NCBI RefSeq assembly: GCF_040358985.1
Contig: NZ_CP132932.1
Location: 2,914,001 to 2,978,000, forward strand
Length of the DNA: 64,000 nt
DNA from: Tunturibacter empetritectus
GTDB lineage: Bacteria; Acidobacteriota; Terriglobia; Terriglobales; Acidobacteriaceae
Direction of reading: 5' to 3'
In this document: positions 37,274 to 46,400 of the stretch, piece after piece
Layout: the number at the start of each line of letters is the position of its first letter
Numbering within the stretch: the first letter of the stretch is position 1
The notes under the pieces: generated by a model
Told to the model about the DNA's origin: nothing
Seen by the model: the letters and a program-made list of their open reading frames with translations, nothing else
The model's database searches: none
Program-made: the position numbers and the translations under genes

Positions 37274-38164
37274 TCACGGAGTCTTTGCGACTGGTCCATG
37301 TTCAGGATTCCACAGCGGCTGCCCCGCAAGGATGTGGTCAACGTTCACGCCGGGAAATAGCTCCCGTAGCTCCTTTGCGCACTGCTCCATTCCTGGCTCT
37401 TCTGATACCTGATGCCCCAGCAATATTAAACTTTTCGGTCTACCCTGTGCGGCGGCATCCCTGACGTACTCAACCGCCTCCCATTCGCTTGCTTCACCTG
37501 CGATTAGAACCTCAACCTCGGGTTGGCGTAGAGCGAGGACCTGCTTCTCGAGTCCTGAGGCTCCAGGAAGAAACGCAACATGGGTGATCGCAAGTTTGGG
37601 GTTTCCTTCGACACGTAGAGTTTGAATATGAAGCCTCGTTTGCAGGAATGTCGATAGCTCTGCCAGGGTTGTTTGAGGAATTGTGACAAAGTATTGCCCG
37701 CGCGGACCGGACGGATGCGGAAATTTCTCCCATCCTAACGCCTCATACATCCCCGCCAGGATGTGATCGGTTGTGTCGGCGTGGATCTCATCGTGGAGCC
37801 GGAAGACCACTAAATGATGCTGTTCGATAAACGCCAGCTTCTCTTTGTAGACCGGATCGTCGGTAAAGAACTTTGTGTCGTCGAGGTGATTATAAAAAGT
37901 CGGTTCATGGGTGATTATTAGGTTGTCTCCATGGCGCACAGCCTCACGTAGAACATCCATTGTGTCCAGAAAGGTGGTTGCGATGCCGGTAACAGGGGTA
38001 TTCGGATCGCCCGCTTTAACCGTATCCACGGTATTTGGAGGAGGAGCGGAAGCGTAACGATGCTGAATGCGAACAATCGCTTCGCCCGCAGGAAGGACCT
38101 GCGCGTGTAACGAGACTGAGAGCAGAATCAGACAGCCCGAAAGGATTTGCGCAGGCGTCATCAT
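37274..38164 (-). CDS. Nif3-like dinuclear metal protein with signal peptide
   Basis: The 296-residue product belongs to the NIF3/DUF34 family. Metal-binding stretches are NLIITHEPTFY and the C-terminal LLGHQVSEEPGM, with VTGIATTFLDTMDVLREA between strand and helix as in the family. Unlike ordinary cytoplasmic Nif3, it opens with a hydrophobic export signal (ILSGCLILLSVSLHAQ). The ATG at 38164 puts this signal first; 38191 is an alternative. Family members have been linked to GTP cyclohydrolase II-like or metal-trafficking roles, without a settled function. Confidence 0.85.
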   Translation of the reverse strand: MMTPAQILSGCLILLSVSLHAQVLPAGEAIVRIQHRYASAPPPNTVDTVKAGDPNTPVTGIATTFLDTMDVLREAVRHGDNLIITHEPTFYNHLDDTKFFTDDPVYKEKLAFIEQHHLVVFRLHDEIHADTTDHILAGMYEALGWEKFPHPSGPRGQYFVTIPQTTLAELSTFLQTRLHIQTLRVEGNPKLAITHVAFLPGASGLEKQVLALRQPEVEVLIAGEASEWEAVEYVRDAAAQGRPKSLILLGHQVSEEPGMEQCAKELRELFPGVNVDHILAGQPLWNPEHGPVAKTP

Positions 38165-38332
38165 TGTGCTGTTACGAGCTCGAATGGCCATAGTTTGACA
38201 ATTCTATCGCCGCGCGATGGACCTTATGTTGCCAAATCTTGCCCAGGCTGGACGCACCTACGATATATATGCATCAATTGTCGATTGATGGTGAAACGGA
38301 AGTTTAGTAGGAGCAATAAGAGGCGGCCGCTA

Positions 38333-38500
38333 TCAGGTCTGCCTACGGTAAAAGAGGCCAGCGGTGAAGAAAACAATGGCCACCATAAGAGCGACGCGCG
38401 CATGAAGAATGTTATGCAGCCGCAGGCTGAGGAGCGCGTCTGCAAGCCACGCGGCAAAGCCCAAAAACCATATCCAAGCTGTCTTTTGGAACATTCGCAT
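38333..38500 (-). CDS. Small membrane protein, 55 residues
   Basis: This frame starts [18 protein letters not shown] and ends LFYRRQT. It has two hydrophobic segments (about residues 8-22 and 36-51) joined by a basic loop, and a positively charged tail. GGAG stands 9 nt before the ATG at 38500. No family is recognised. It is divergent to ndk. Composition and ribosome site favour a real gene, but its size leaves doubt. Confidence 0.5.
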   Translation of the reverse strand: MRMFQKTAWIWFLGFAAWLADALLSLRLHNILHARVALMVAIVFFTAGLFYRRQT

Positions 38501-38600
38501 GCATCCATGCTCCAGGAGAAGTTGCAGTCAAGGTCGAACAGGTGCGATTTGCTGGCCTTGTTCTACACTAAGTAGTAGAGACTCACCTAGGAGAAATACG

Positions 38601-39017
38601 TTGTCACAACGCACATTCAGCATCATCAAGCCGGACGCCGTTCGTAAGGGCTACTCCGCAGCTATCCTTGCCGAGATTGAAAAGGCGGGGTTTAAGATCG
38701 TTTCGATCAAACGGCTTTCGATCTCGAAGGCACAGGCCGAGGGCTTTTACCACGTCCACGCAGCGCGGCCATTCTTCGGCGAACTGACGGAGTTCATGTC
38801 CAGCGGCCCCATCTTCCCGATGGTGCTCGAGAAGGATAACGCCATTACCGATCTCCGCAAGCTGATGGGCGCGACCAACCCGGCCCAGGCGGAGGAAGGA
38901 ACGATCCGCAAGAAGTTTGCCGCCTCGATTGGAGAGAACGCTATCCATGGTTCGGATGCCGAAGATACCGCGGCGTTTGAGATTGGGTACTTTTTTGCCG
39001 GTTATGAGCTGAAGTAG
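38601..39017 (+). CDS. ndk: Nucleoside diphosphate kinase
   Basis: The 138-residue enzyme transfers the gamma phosphate of ATP to other nucleoside diphosphates through a phosphohistidine, here His116 in NAIHGSD. The N-terminus ([14 protein letters not shown]) and the [15 protein letters not shown] segment are conserved. The start is TTG at 38601, with AGGAGA 7 nt upstream; no in-frame ATG is near. Confidence 0.95.
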   Translation: MSQRTFSIIKPDAVRKGYSAAILAEIEKAGFKIVSIKRLSISKAQAEGFYHVHAARPFFGELTEFMSSGPIFPMVLEKDNAITDLRKLMGATNPAQAEEGTIRKKFAASIGENAIHGSDAEDTAAFEIGYFFAGYELK

Positions 39018-39160
39018 CTTGGTTATTGTGGACAGTTTGGCGGCGGGCGCAATCAGAGCTTTCTGGTCGTGCCTGTCGCCTCTGATCTTTAAGGGCAGTT
39101 AGAAGAGCAGCCGTCACGTTTGTTGCCATGGTGAAGATTAGACGGGAGAAGGACGGATTG

Positions 39161-39793
39161 ATGGGAGTTGCGGAGCCGCAGTTGAAGTTGCCGAAGGGGC
39201 CTTTCAAAGCTTACTTGTTCGATTGTGATGGGACGATCGTTGACTCGATGCCGCTGCACTACGTGGCGTGGAAGAGGGTTCTGGCGGAGTGGAACTGCGA
39301 GTTTGAAGAGCAGACATTCTATGCGTGGGGTGGGATGCCGGTAGCTGAGATCATCTCCACGTTGAATGTGCGAGACGGTTTGAGGATGCCGGTGGAGGAG
39401 ATTGCGAGGCGCAAGGAAGCGCTGTACTTCAAGATTCTCCCAGAGCTAAAGGCTGTCCCAGAGGTGCTGGAGCATATCGAGTTGAGTCACGGACATATCC
39501 CGTTTGCCGTGGTGTCGGGGAGCACGCGGGACTCGGTGACGGCCTCGCTGGATATACTGGGGCTGCTGGATAGATTTGAAACGCTGGTCTGCGCGGGGGA
39601 TTATGAACGAAGCAAACCTGACCCGGAGCCGTTTCTCATTGCGGCGAAGCGGTTGGGGGTGAGGCCGGAAGACTGCCTGGTCTTTGAGGACACGAAGATG
39701 GGGATTCAGGCGGCTACTGCGGCGGGAATGGCATCGGTGAAGATCCTGCAGCCGTGGGAGATGGTTCTTGTTGCTGACCATGGTGCGGTCTAG
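39161..39793 (+). CDS. HAD hydrolase, beta-phosphoglucomutase-like
   Basis: A 210-residue subfamily IA HAD protein. Motif I DCDGTIVDSMPLHYVAW contains the nucleophile and acid/base Asp pair, motif II is VVSGSTRDS, Lys is in SKPDPEPF and motif IV is VFEDTKMGIQAA. The set is that of beta-phosphoglucomutase and sugar phosphatases. ATG 39161 has AAGGA 8 nt upstream; ATG 39128 would add 11 residues without a ribosome site. The substrate is probably a hexose phosphate. Confidence 0.88.
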   Translation: MGVAEPQLKLPKGPFKAYLFDCDGTIVDSMPLHYVAWKRVLAEWNCEFEEQTFYAWGGMPVAEIISTLNVRDGLRMPVEEIARRKEALYFKILPELKAVPEVLEHIELSHGHIPFAVVSGSTRDSVTASLDILGLLDRFETLVCAGDYERSKPDPEPFLIAAKRLGVRPEDCLVFEDTKMGIQAATAAGMASVKILQPWEMVLVADHGAV

Positions 39794-39800
39794 GTCTTAC

Positions 39801-40270
39801 TCAAAGTGCTTTGCGGAAGTGAATGCATCGATCGACTATCTCGAAGCCGAGTGCTTCATGAGCTTTCTGTGAGCTTACGTGGTCGATCCAAGTATCCGAG
39901 GCGACCTCCTTGCACCCATGATGACGTGCCCAATCTTCAGTAGCGCACATCATAGCTTTGCCGATGCCCTGACCTCGGAAGCGCTCATGAACAAACCAGC
40001 CCTCGACAAAGCCAACGGGTTGTGAGGTGTCGCAGCCGTCGGCGTGGGGCCGCAGACCTGCCTGAAGAAAGCCGGTGAGCGCTCCATGCTCATCAAGCGA
40101 AACAAAAAATGTCGAGGGCAGAGCTCCGCAAAGCAAAGACCGGGTCGCAGAAGGACGCCGACTTCCTTGCGGTGTTCTTCTTTCGATGTCTCTGGCCACA
40201 ATTGCGAACACATCCTTGCTATTGCGTCTTGATCTGAAAGCTGAGCTCGCCGAATGCTGAAACCGGACAT
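39801..40270 (-). pseudogene. Frameshifted GNAT acetyltransferase, AAC(6')-like
   Basis: Two overlapping frames together make one GNAT protein. The first part begins MSGFSIRRAQLSDQDAIARM and runs to about ELCPRHF; the second continues FVSLDEHGALTGFLQAG, through the acetyl-CoA loop EGWFVHERFRGQGIGKAM, to the end. The switch falls at the A6 run 40104-40109 (T6 in the gene); a seventh base would restore a 156-residue protein. It resembles aminoglycoside 6'-N-acetyltransferases. This may be a true inactivating deletion or a homopolymer sequencing error. Confidence 0.75.
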
Positions 40271-40542
40271 ATTGACCCTTTCGAGAGAGGTTGAGATTGC
40301 GGCGTCTCTACTCGCGGGACTCATGCTGTCCAGGGAAGCGAGCGGAAGGACGAAGAGAATTCTATTTTGCCCGGTCGCGACCGCGCTCCCGCGATCAACT
40401 TCGAAGCTCCATCTTACCGCTGTTTCGCGCGTGAGCAGGGCTTCACGTATAGTGGCGAAGGCAGTTGATGCAAAGAATATTCTGCGGCAAACCGACCAAT
40501 ATTTTGGATGCCAGGCAGGAAAAGTGATGAGGGAGAATGACG

Positions 40543-41646
40543 ATGAGATGGCTAAAGATTATGCTGCTTAGCATGACAACTGCGATGGCGGCACACGGCT
40601 CGGTAACGAAGACTCCCTTTGGGACGGCCCCGGATGGTACGGCGGTGGATCTTTACACGCTGAAGAGCGAAGGGATCGAAGCAACCGTTATGACCTTCGG
40701 GGCTCGCGTGGTTTCGATCAAGACGCCGGATCGCGACGGGAAGATGGCCGATGTGGTGCTGGGCTACAGCGCGTTGGATGGTTACGTTGCGGATAAGTCG
40801 ACTTACTTTGGCGCTATCGTGGGGCGGTATGGGAATCGCATTGCGTTGGGGAAGTTTTCACTGGATGGCCATCAGTATCAGATCCCAACGAACAATGGCG
40901 CCAACTCGCTGCATGGTGGCACGGTTGGTTTCGATCGCCTGGTGTGGAAGGGGCGAGCCATCGCGGATGGCGTGGAGATGACGCTGGTGAGCAAGGACGG
41001 CGATCAGGGGTATCCAGGAACGTTGACGGTACACGTGCGGTACACGGTTCATCACGGTGCATTGCGCATCGACTATAGCTCTTCGACTGACAAAGACACG
41101 GTATTGAATCTCACCAATCACTCGTACTTCAATCTTTCGGGGGATCCGAAGAAGACGATTCTTGACGAGCAGATGATGATTCCGGCAGACCAGTACACGC
41201 CGGTGGATGTGGGTCTGATTCCTACGGGGGTGCTCGCTTCGGTAGAGGGCACGCCCTTTGATTTCCGTAAGTCTACGGTGATTGGCGCGCGGATCAACGA
41301 GGACAACGAACAGTTGAAGATCGGCGGCGGCTATGATCACAACTGGGTGCTGCGGGGCAAGAATGGGGAAGTGAAGACAGCGGCTCGAGTGTACGATCCT
41401 GCGAGCGGACGCGTGTTGACCGTGACGACCACTGAGCCGGGAGTTCAGTTTTACACCGGCAATTCGCTGAAAGGTGAGGCGTATGGCAGCGCACAGCAGA
41501 GCAATGCGAAGAACACGGCGCTCTGTCTCGAGACGCAGCACTTTCCTGATTCGCCGAACCATCCTTCCTTTCCGACCACGGAGTTGAAGCCGGGCGAGGT
41601 GCTTCACAGCACGACGACCTTTACTTTTTCTACGAAAGCGAAATAA
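40543..41646 (+). CDS. galM: Aldose 1-epimerase, exported
   Basis: A 367-residue mutarotase that interconverts alpha and beta anomers of aldoses. Motifs include GRYGNRIALGKF, NSLHGGTVGFDRLVW, the catalytic His in NLTNHSYFNL, DHNWVLRG and the catalytic Glu in CLETQHFPDSPN. An N-terminal signal (MLLSMTTAMAAHGS) suggests a periplasmic site. Start 40543 is chosen because GGAG is 7 nt upstream; an ATG 6 nt earlier is also in frame. Confidence 0.92.
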   Translation: MRWLKIMLLSMTTAMAAHGSVTKTPFGTAPDGTAVDLYTLKSEGIEATVMTFGARVVSIKTPDRDGKMADVVLGYSALDGYVADKSTYFGAIVGRYGNRIALGKFSLDGHQYQIPTNNGANSLHGGTVGFDRLVWKGRAIADGVEMTLVSKDGDQGYPGTLTVHVRYTVHHGALRIDYSSSTDKDTVLNLTNHSYFNLSGDPKKTILDEQMMIPADQYTPVDVGLIPTGVLASVEGTPFDFRKSTVIGARINEDNEQLKIGGGYDHNWVLRGKNGEVKTAARVYDPASGRVLTVTTTEPGVQFYTGNSLKGEAYGSAQQSNAKNTALCLETQHFPDSPNHPSFPTTELKPGEVLHSTTTFTFSTKAK

Positions 41647-41700
41647 CGATTCGCCCCAACGCGGCGTGTGCTCTTCCGCCGCACGCGAGGTTTTTATCCG

Positions 41701-42405
41701 ATGAATAAAGTCGTTCCGACTGCAGACGATGCTGTGGCAGATGTTGCGCCAGGTTCAACGATCATGCTTGGCGGCTTTGGTCTTTGCGGGATCCCAGAGA
41801 ATCTAATCGCCGCCTTGGTGAAGCTCAGGATTACCGGACTGCATACGATAAGCAACAACATGGGCGTTGACGGCTTTGGCATGGGGTTGATGCTGGAGGC
41901 GGGCATGATTGCTTCGCACATCGGCAGCTACGTGGGTGAAAATCGTAGGTTGGAGACCCTGGTGTTGAAGGGAGAGCTGGATCTAACCTTGATTCCGCAA
42001 GGGACGCTCGCGGAACGGATTCGCGCAGGTGGCGCAGGTATCCCGGCGTTCTATGTGCCGACAGGGTTAGGTACGGTTGTGGCTGAGGGCAAAGAGACGC
42101 GCAAGATTGGCGACAGAACTTATGTGCTGGAGCAGGCGCTTCATGCCGATGTTGCGCTGATCAAAGCCTGGAAGGGAGACCGATTGGGGAATCTGGTCTA
42201 TCGCAAGACAGCGAGGAACTTCAATCCGGCGATGGCGACTGCCGCGAAGATGACGATTGCGGAGGTCGAGGTGCTCGTTGAGCCGGGTGAGCTTGATCCG
42301 GATCACATTGTCACTCCGGGGATTTATGTAAACCGGCTTGTGGTGGGCGCGGCCTATCGAAAGCCAATTGAGTCGAAGTTTATTCAATCCGGAGGTGGGT
42401 TGTGA
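41701..42405 (+). CDS. scoA: 3-oxoacid CoA-transferase, subunit A
   Basis: The 234-residue alpha subunit of a succinyl-CoA:3-ketoacid (or acetoacetate) CoA-transferase. It has the N-terminal block GSTIMLGGFGLCGIPENLI and later NNMGVDGFGMGLML and KAWKGDRLGNLVYRKTARNFNP. It allows use of ketone bodies or short oxoacids by transferring CoA from succinyl-CoA. The stop overlaps the subunit B start by 4 nt (GTGA), giving coupled synthesis. Confidence 0.92.
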   Translation: MNKVVPTADDAVADVAPGSTIMLGGFGLCGIPENLIAALVKLRITGLHTISNNMGVDGFGMGLMLEAGMIASHIGSYVGENRRLETLVLKGELDLTLIPQGTLAERIRAGGAGIPAFYVPTGLGTVVAEGKETRKIGDRTYVLEQALHADVALIKAWKGDRLGNLVYRKTARNFNPAMATAAKMTIAEVEVLVEPGELDPDHIVTPGIYVNRLVVGAAYRKPIESKFIQSGGGL

Positions 42406-43067
42406 CAGGGAAAGAGCGGATCGCCCGGCGGATTGCACGAGAGTTTCATGATGGGTTTTATGTAAATCTCGGCATTGGACTGCCAACGATGATTGCAGGA
42501 TATGTGCCTGCGGGCATCGATGTGATGTTTCAGTCGGAGAACGGAATGCTAGGGGTTGGTGGGCCTCCTAGCGACGAGGATGCTGACCCTGACCTGATCA
42601 ACGCGGGGAAGCAGCCGGTGACGGAGCTGCCGGGGTGTTCGTTTTTTGCGAGTGAGGAGTCGTTTGCGATGATCCGCGGCGGCCACATGGATATGAGCAT
42701 CCTTGGGGCGATGCAGGTGGACGAGCAGGGCAATCTCGCTAACTGGACGATTCCGGGAAAGATGGTGAAGGGCATGGGAGGCGCCATGGATCTGGTGGCG
42801 GGGGCGCGTCGAGTGATTGTTGCAATGGAACATCAGACGAAGGATGGAGCTTCGAGAATTTTGAAGGAGTGCACGCTACCACTGACTGGACAGAGTGTCG
42901 TGCATGATATTGTGACGGAGCTTTGCTGGATTCGGGTGACCGCTGAAGGGCTGGTGTTGACCGAAGTCGTAGAAGGCATGAATGTCGCTGAGGTTAAGGC
43001 GCGGACCGAGGCGAAGCTTTTAGTCTCTCCGGATCTACGCGTGATGACTGTCGATGCGTTGGTCTAG
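42402..43067 (+). CDS. scoB: 3-oxoacid CoA-transferase, subunit B
   Basis: The 221-residue beta subunit starts at a GTG overlapping scoA. The catalytic glutamate that forms the CoA thioester is Glu46 in [23 protein letters not shown] before it and [15 protein letters not shown] and MGGAMDLV after it are also conserved. With subunit A it makes a complete enzyme. Confidence 0.93.
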   Translation: MTGKERIARRIAREFHDGFYVNLGIGLPTMIAGYVPAGIDVMFQSENGMLGVGGPPSDEDADPDLINAGKQPVTELPGCSFFASEESFAMIRGGHMDMSILGAMQVDEQGNLANWTIPGKMVKGMGGAMDLVAGARRVIVAMEHQTKDGASRILKECTLPLTGQSVVHDIVTELCWIRVTAEGLVLTEVVEGMNVAEVKARTEAKLLVSPDLRVMTVDALV

Positions 43068-43153
43068 GCAACGTATCGGCTTGCGAGTTCGCGCTTTGAC
43101 TCTGACGCTAGTGCGATATCTGTGCGGTTTCGTTGTGGTATAACGAGATCTAT

Positions 43154-43319
43154 ATCGGGTGCCCACCAGGGCATAACAGGGAAGTCCGGTGAAGAGCCGG
43201 CGCGGTTCCGCCACTGTAAGTGAGGAAAGCTGCTTTGAAGTACCACTCGGCCAATGGCTGGGGAAGGTAAAGCGGCGTGCAGAGTTCCTGCAACCTCCAA
43301 GCCAGGAGACCTACCCGAG
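43154..43319 (+). promoter_or_regulatory. Cobalamin riboswitch
   Basis: The outer P1 stem pairs TCGGGT (43155-43160) with ACCCGA (43313-43318). Between them are the GGGAAGTCCGGTG...GCCGGCGCGG arms, CCGCCACTGT (43208-43217) and the B12 box AAGCCAGGAGACC (43299-43311). It precedes the cobaltochelatase gene by about 120 nt. When adenosylcobalamin is plentiful it should shut down cobN and the coupled ChlID gene. A GCAGA-CT-TCTGC palindrome just downstream may be part of the expression platform. Confidence 0.95.
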
Positions 43320-43437
43320 AGTACCGGCAGACTTCTGCGGAGAACAGGAAGTTGCATGATCGTCATTTCCATACAGATTCGTATTTGGACTTACTACCTC
43401 GAACCTGCTGCCATGGCATCAGAAAGAGGGGTAAGTC

Positions 43438-46400
43438 TTGGCTGACATGCATCGCCAACGCGTAGTACGGGCGGATGGGCGGCCGGTCAATATAGTGCTG
43501 CGACGCGCACACCTCTCTTATTGTTTTTCAGGATGCTGCTGTGGAAGAACAGAGCGCGGCTATGCGCAGGTCCCGGTCGAAACCTATAAAGAGGAGTGGA
43601 CTCGCCGGAAGATGCGCAATACGGTCCATCTGACGAAGGCTGGATGCCTCGGACCGTGTGTGCTGTCGAATGTTGCGAGCCTGGTCTTTGATGGGCGATC
43701 GGTGTGGTTTCATTCTGTCAACAGCCCCTGGCAGGTGAAGCAGATATTTGAGTACATCGCTGCGATGTTGGAAGCAGATCGCTTTTTGCAGCCGCCCGAA
43801 GAGTTGCTTGAGTACGTCTTTAATTTTTACGACTGGGATGTGCGACCTGCGGTTGCAGCCTCGGTTGCTGCCGAGAGCGTACAACCAGAGGTGCATGGCA
43901 TTGCACTCCTGACGCATGCAGATACCGATCTGATGACGCTTCAGAACGCGCGCGCAGCACTTCCCCCAGATTTGGATGTTTTTCCTTATTCGCTAAACGG
44001 CTTGCGCAGCGAGGAACAGATGGTGGCGCTGCTAGAGGGAAGCTTAGTCCGCGTTCAGATTATTGTGTTGCGTTTGCATGGACCACTGAACTCTGTCGCA
44101 GGGTTCCCTCTTCTTCGCTCTAAGTGCATTATGCAGAACCGACACCTCGTGGTGGTGAGCGGTACCGGCGAGATGAATCCCGAGTTTCTCAGTGCCGGGA
44201 ACGTCGATCCGGATGTAGTCGCGTCGGTGACGGCCTATCTTGAGCGCGGTGGCACATCGAATCTTGTGGAGTGCCTGAAGTTTTTGTCCGACCGTCTTCT
44301 GCTGACCGGGCACGGCTATGAGAAACCTACGACTCCCGCAGAGCACGGAATTTACATGCAAGATCTGGAGCATGCGGAGTATGAAGACTGGCAGCAACGC
44401 GCAGATCCCGCGAAGCCTACCGCGGCGATTCTGTTTTATCGCGCTCATCTTCTCAGTGGAAATACTGCATTCGTTAACACTCTCGCTGAAGCCCTGGAGT
44501 CTCACGGCTTGAATGCACTCTGTATCTTTACCTCGAGCATGAAGGCTTTGGAGGATGGTTTCCCAGCGGCGCTCAGGCTAGTGGAACGACGCGTCAATAT
44601 TATTGTCACTACGTTATCTTTCGCATTGGGCGAGATAAACACCGGTGATGTAACGCTTGCCGGCAAGAATATTTCGATCCTGGAGCGGTTGGGCGTTCCC
44701 GTTATTCAGGCGATCCCGAGCGGGATGCCAAGGGGAAACTGGGAGATCTCGCGCCGCGGGTTAAATGCACTGGACACGGCGATCAATGTAGCACTGCCGG
44801 AGTTCGATGGCCGCATCATCTCTGTGCCGGTCTCGTTCAAGGAACGGGGAAATGCTCAGTCCGGGGATCTGTATGTGCCTCACCAAGAGCGCGCCGATCG
44901 AGTGGCCGGAATTGCTGTCCGACTTGCGAGACTTCAGACCTTGGCCAATCCTTACAAGCGCGTCGCGTTTGTGCTTACAAATTCATCGACGAAGGCTGCG
45001 CAGGTGGGAAATGCAGTTGGTCTCGATTCGCCGGCGAGCTTACTAAATCTGCTCCGTGCCATGAAGGGACGCCGGTATAGTGTCGGAGATTTGCCGGAGT
45101 CGGCCGATGATCTGATTCACGATCTTCTTTCGCGTGGAACGTATGACGACGCGCATCCCCTCGATGGGCAACGTGCTCATCGATATTCGCGCACGCTGTA
45201 TCGGCGACGTTTCGAACGCTTTCCTGATGTCCCAGAGAAACGGATGAAAGATATGTGGGGGCAGCCCGCTGATCGCGGATACACGCTGCGGTCGACTTCG
45301 CCGAAGATTGACAAGAAGCTGATGAGCGAAGTTGCAACCAAGATTGCCGCGATGAACTTTGAACCATTTAGTGATAATGACGATTACTTGTTTGCAGCAA
45401 TGCATCTCGAGAACGCACTGATTGCGATCCAGCCGCCGCGGGGGTACGGCCTGAATCCTGATGCCATCTATCACACCCCTGATCTTCCGCCGACTCATCA
45501 TTACACGGCGTTCTACCAATGGCTGGGGACTTCCGTGGAGCATGGTGGATGGGGTGCCGATGCAATCGTGCATGTTGGAAAGCATGGAACGCTCGAATGG
45601 CTGCCAGGAAAATCTGTTGGTCTGTCAGAAGAGTGCTTTCCCGATCTACTTCTCGAAGACATGCCGCTGATCTATCCGTTCATCATTAATGATCCGGGAG
45701 AGGGAAGTCAGTCGAAGCGAAGAGGCCATGCGGTCATTGTGGATCATCTGACGCCACCCATGACGAGTGCAGAGACCTACGGACCGCTCGCAGCACTGAA
45801 TCAATTGGTGAATGAGTACTATGCGGTGGAAAAGCTTGATCCGTCGAAGCTGCCTTTCATTCAGCAACAGATTTGGGAGTTGATTCAGGATGCGAATCTG
45901 AAAGCGGATCTCGATCTAAAGAATCTACTATCGCGTGACCATGGCGATCACAAACATGATTGGGATGACGAACTCACGCCAGAAGGAGTTCCGGTCACGC
46001 TGGCGGAGATGAGCGGAAGTGAGGTTGCCCATCTGATCGAGGACATCGATGGGTATCTGTGCGAACTCGGCATGGCGCAGATACGCGATGGTCTGCACAT
46101 TCTTGGCAACATGCCACCGCTTCCGGAGATGCTTCGATCGATGACTCGACTGGAGAACGTCGGATCGCCCAGCCTACTCGATGCGATCGCCCGCAATCTA
46201 AATTTCGATTATCGGGAACTTCTTGACGCTCCCGGGAAGAAGCTAGATGTTGCCATCACTCTGTCTGACAGTGTTTGTTACGCAAACGCTGACGTTCTTG
46301 ATGTGCTGGATCGAATGGCTCTAAATCTTTATACGAAGCTTGAAGAGCTTGGCTTCCGTGTTGATCGTCTCGAAGAGTTGCAGCACGCCGTCGTCGGATG

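Noticed and set aside
38409-38600. Upstream extension of ndk
   Set aside because: It has no ribosome site and is foreign to the family. TTG 38601 with AGGAGA fits.
41661-41682. GCGGCG/CGCCGC inverted repeat between galM and scoA
   Set aside because: Only 6 bp, no T-run, and in GC-rich DNA it may be chance.
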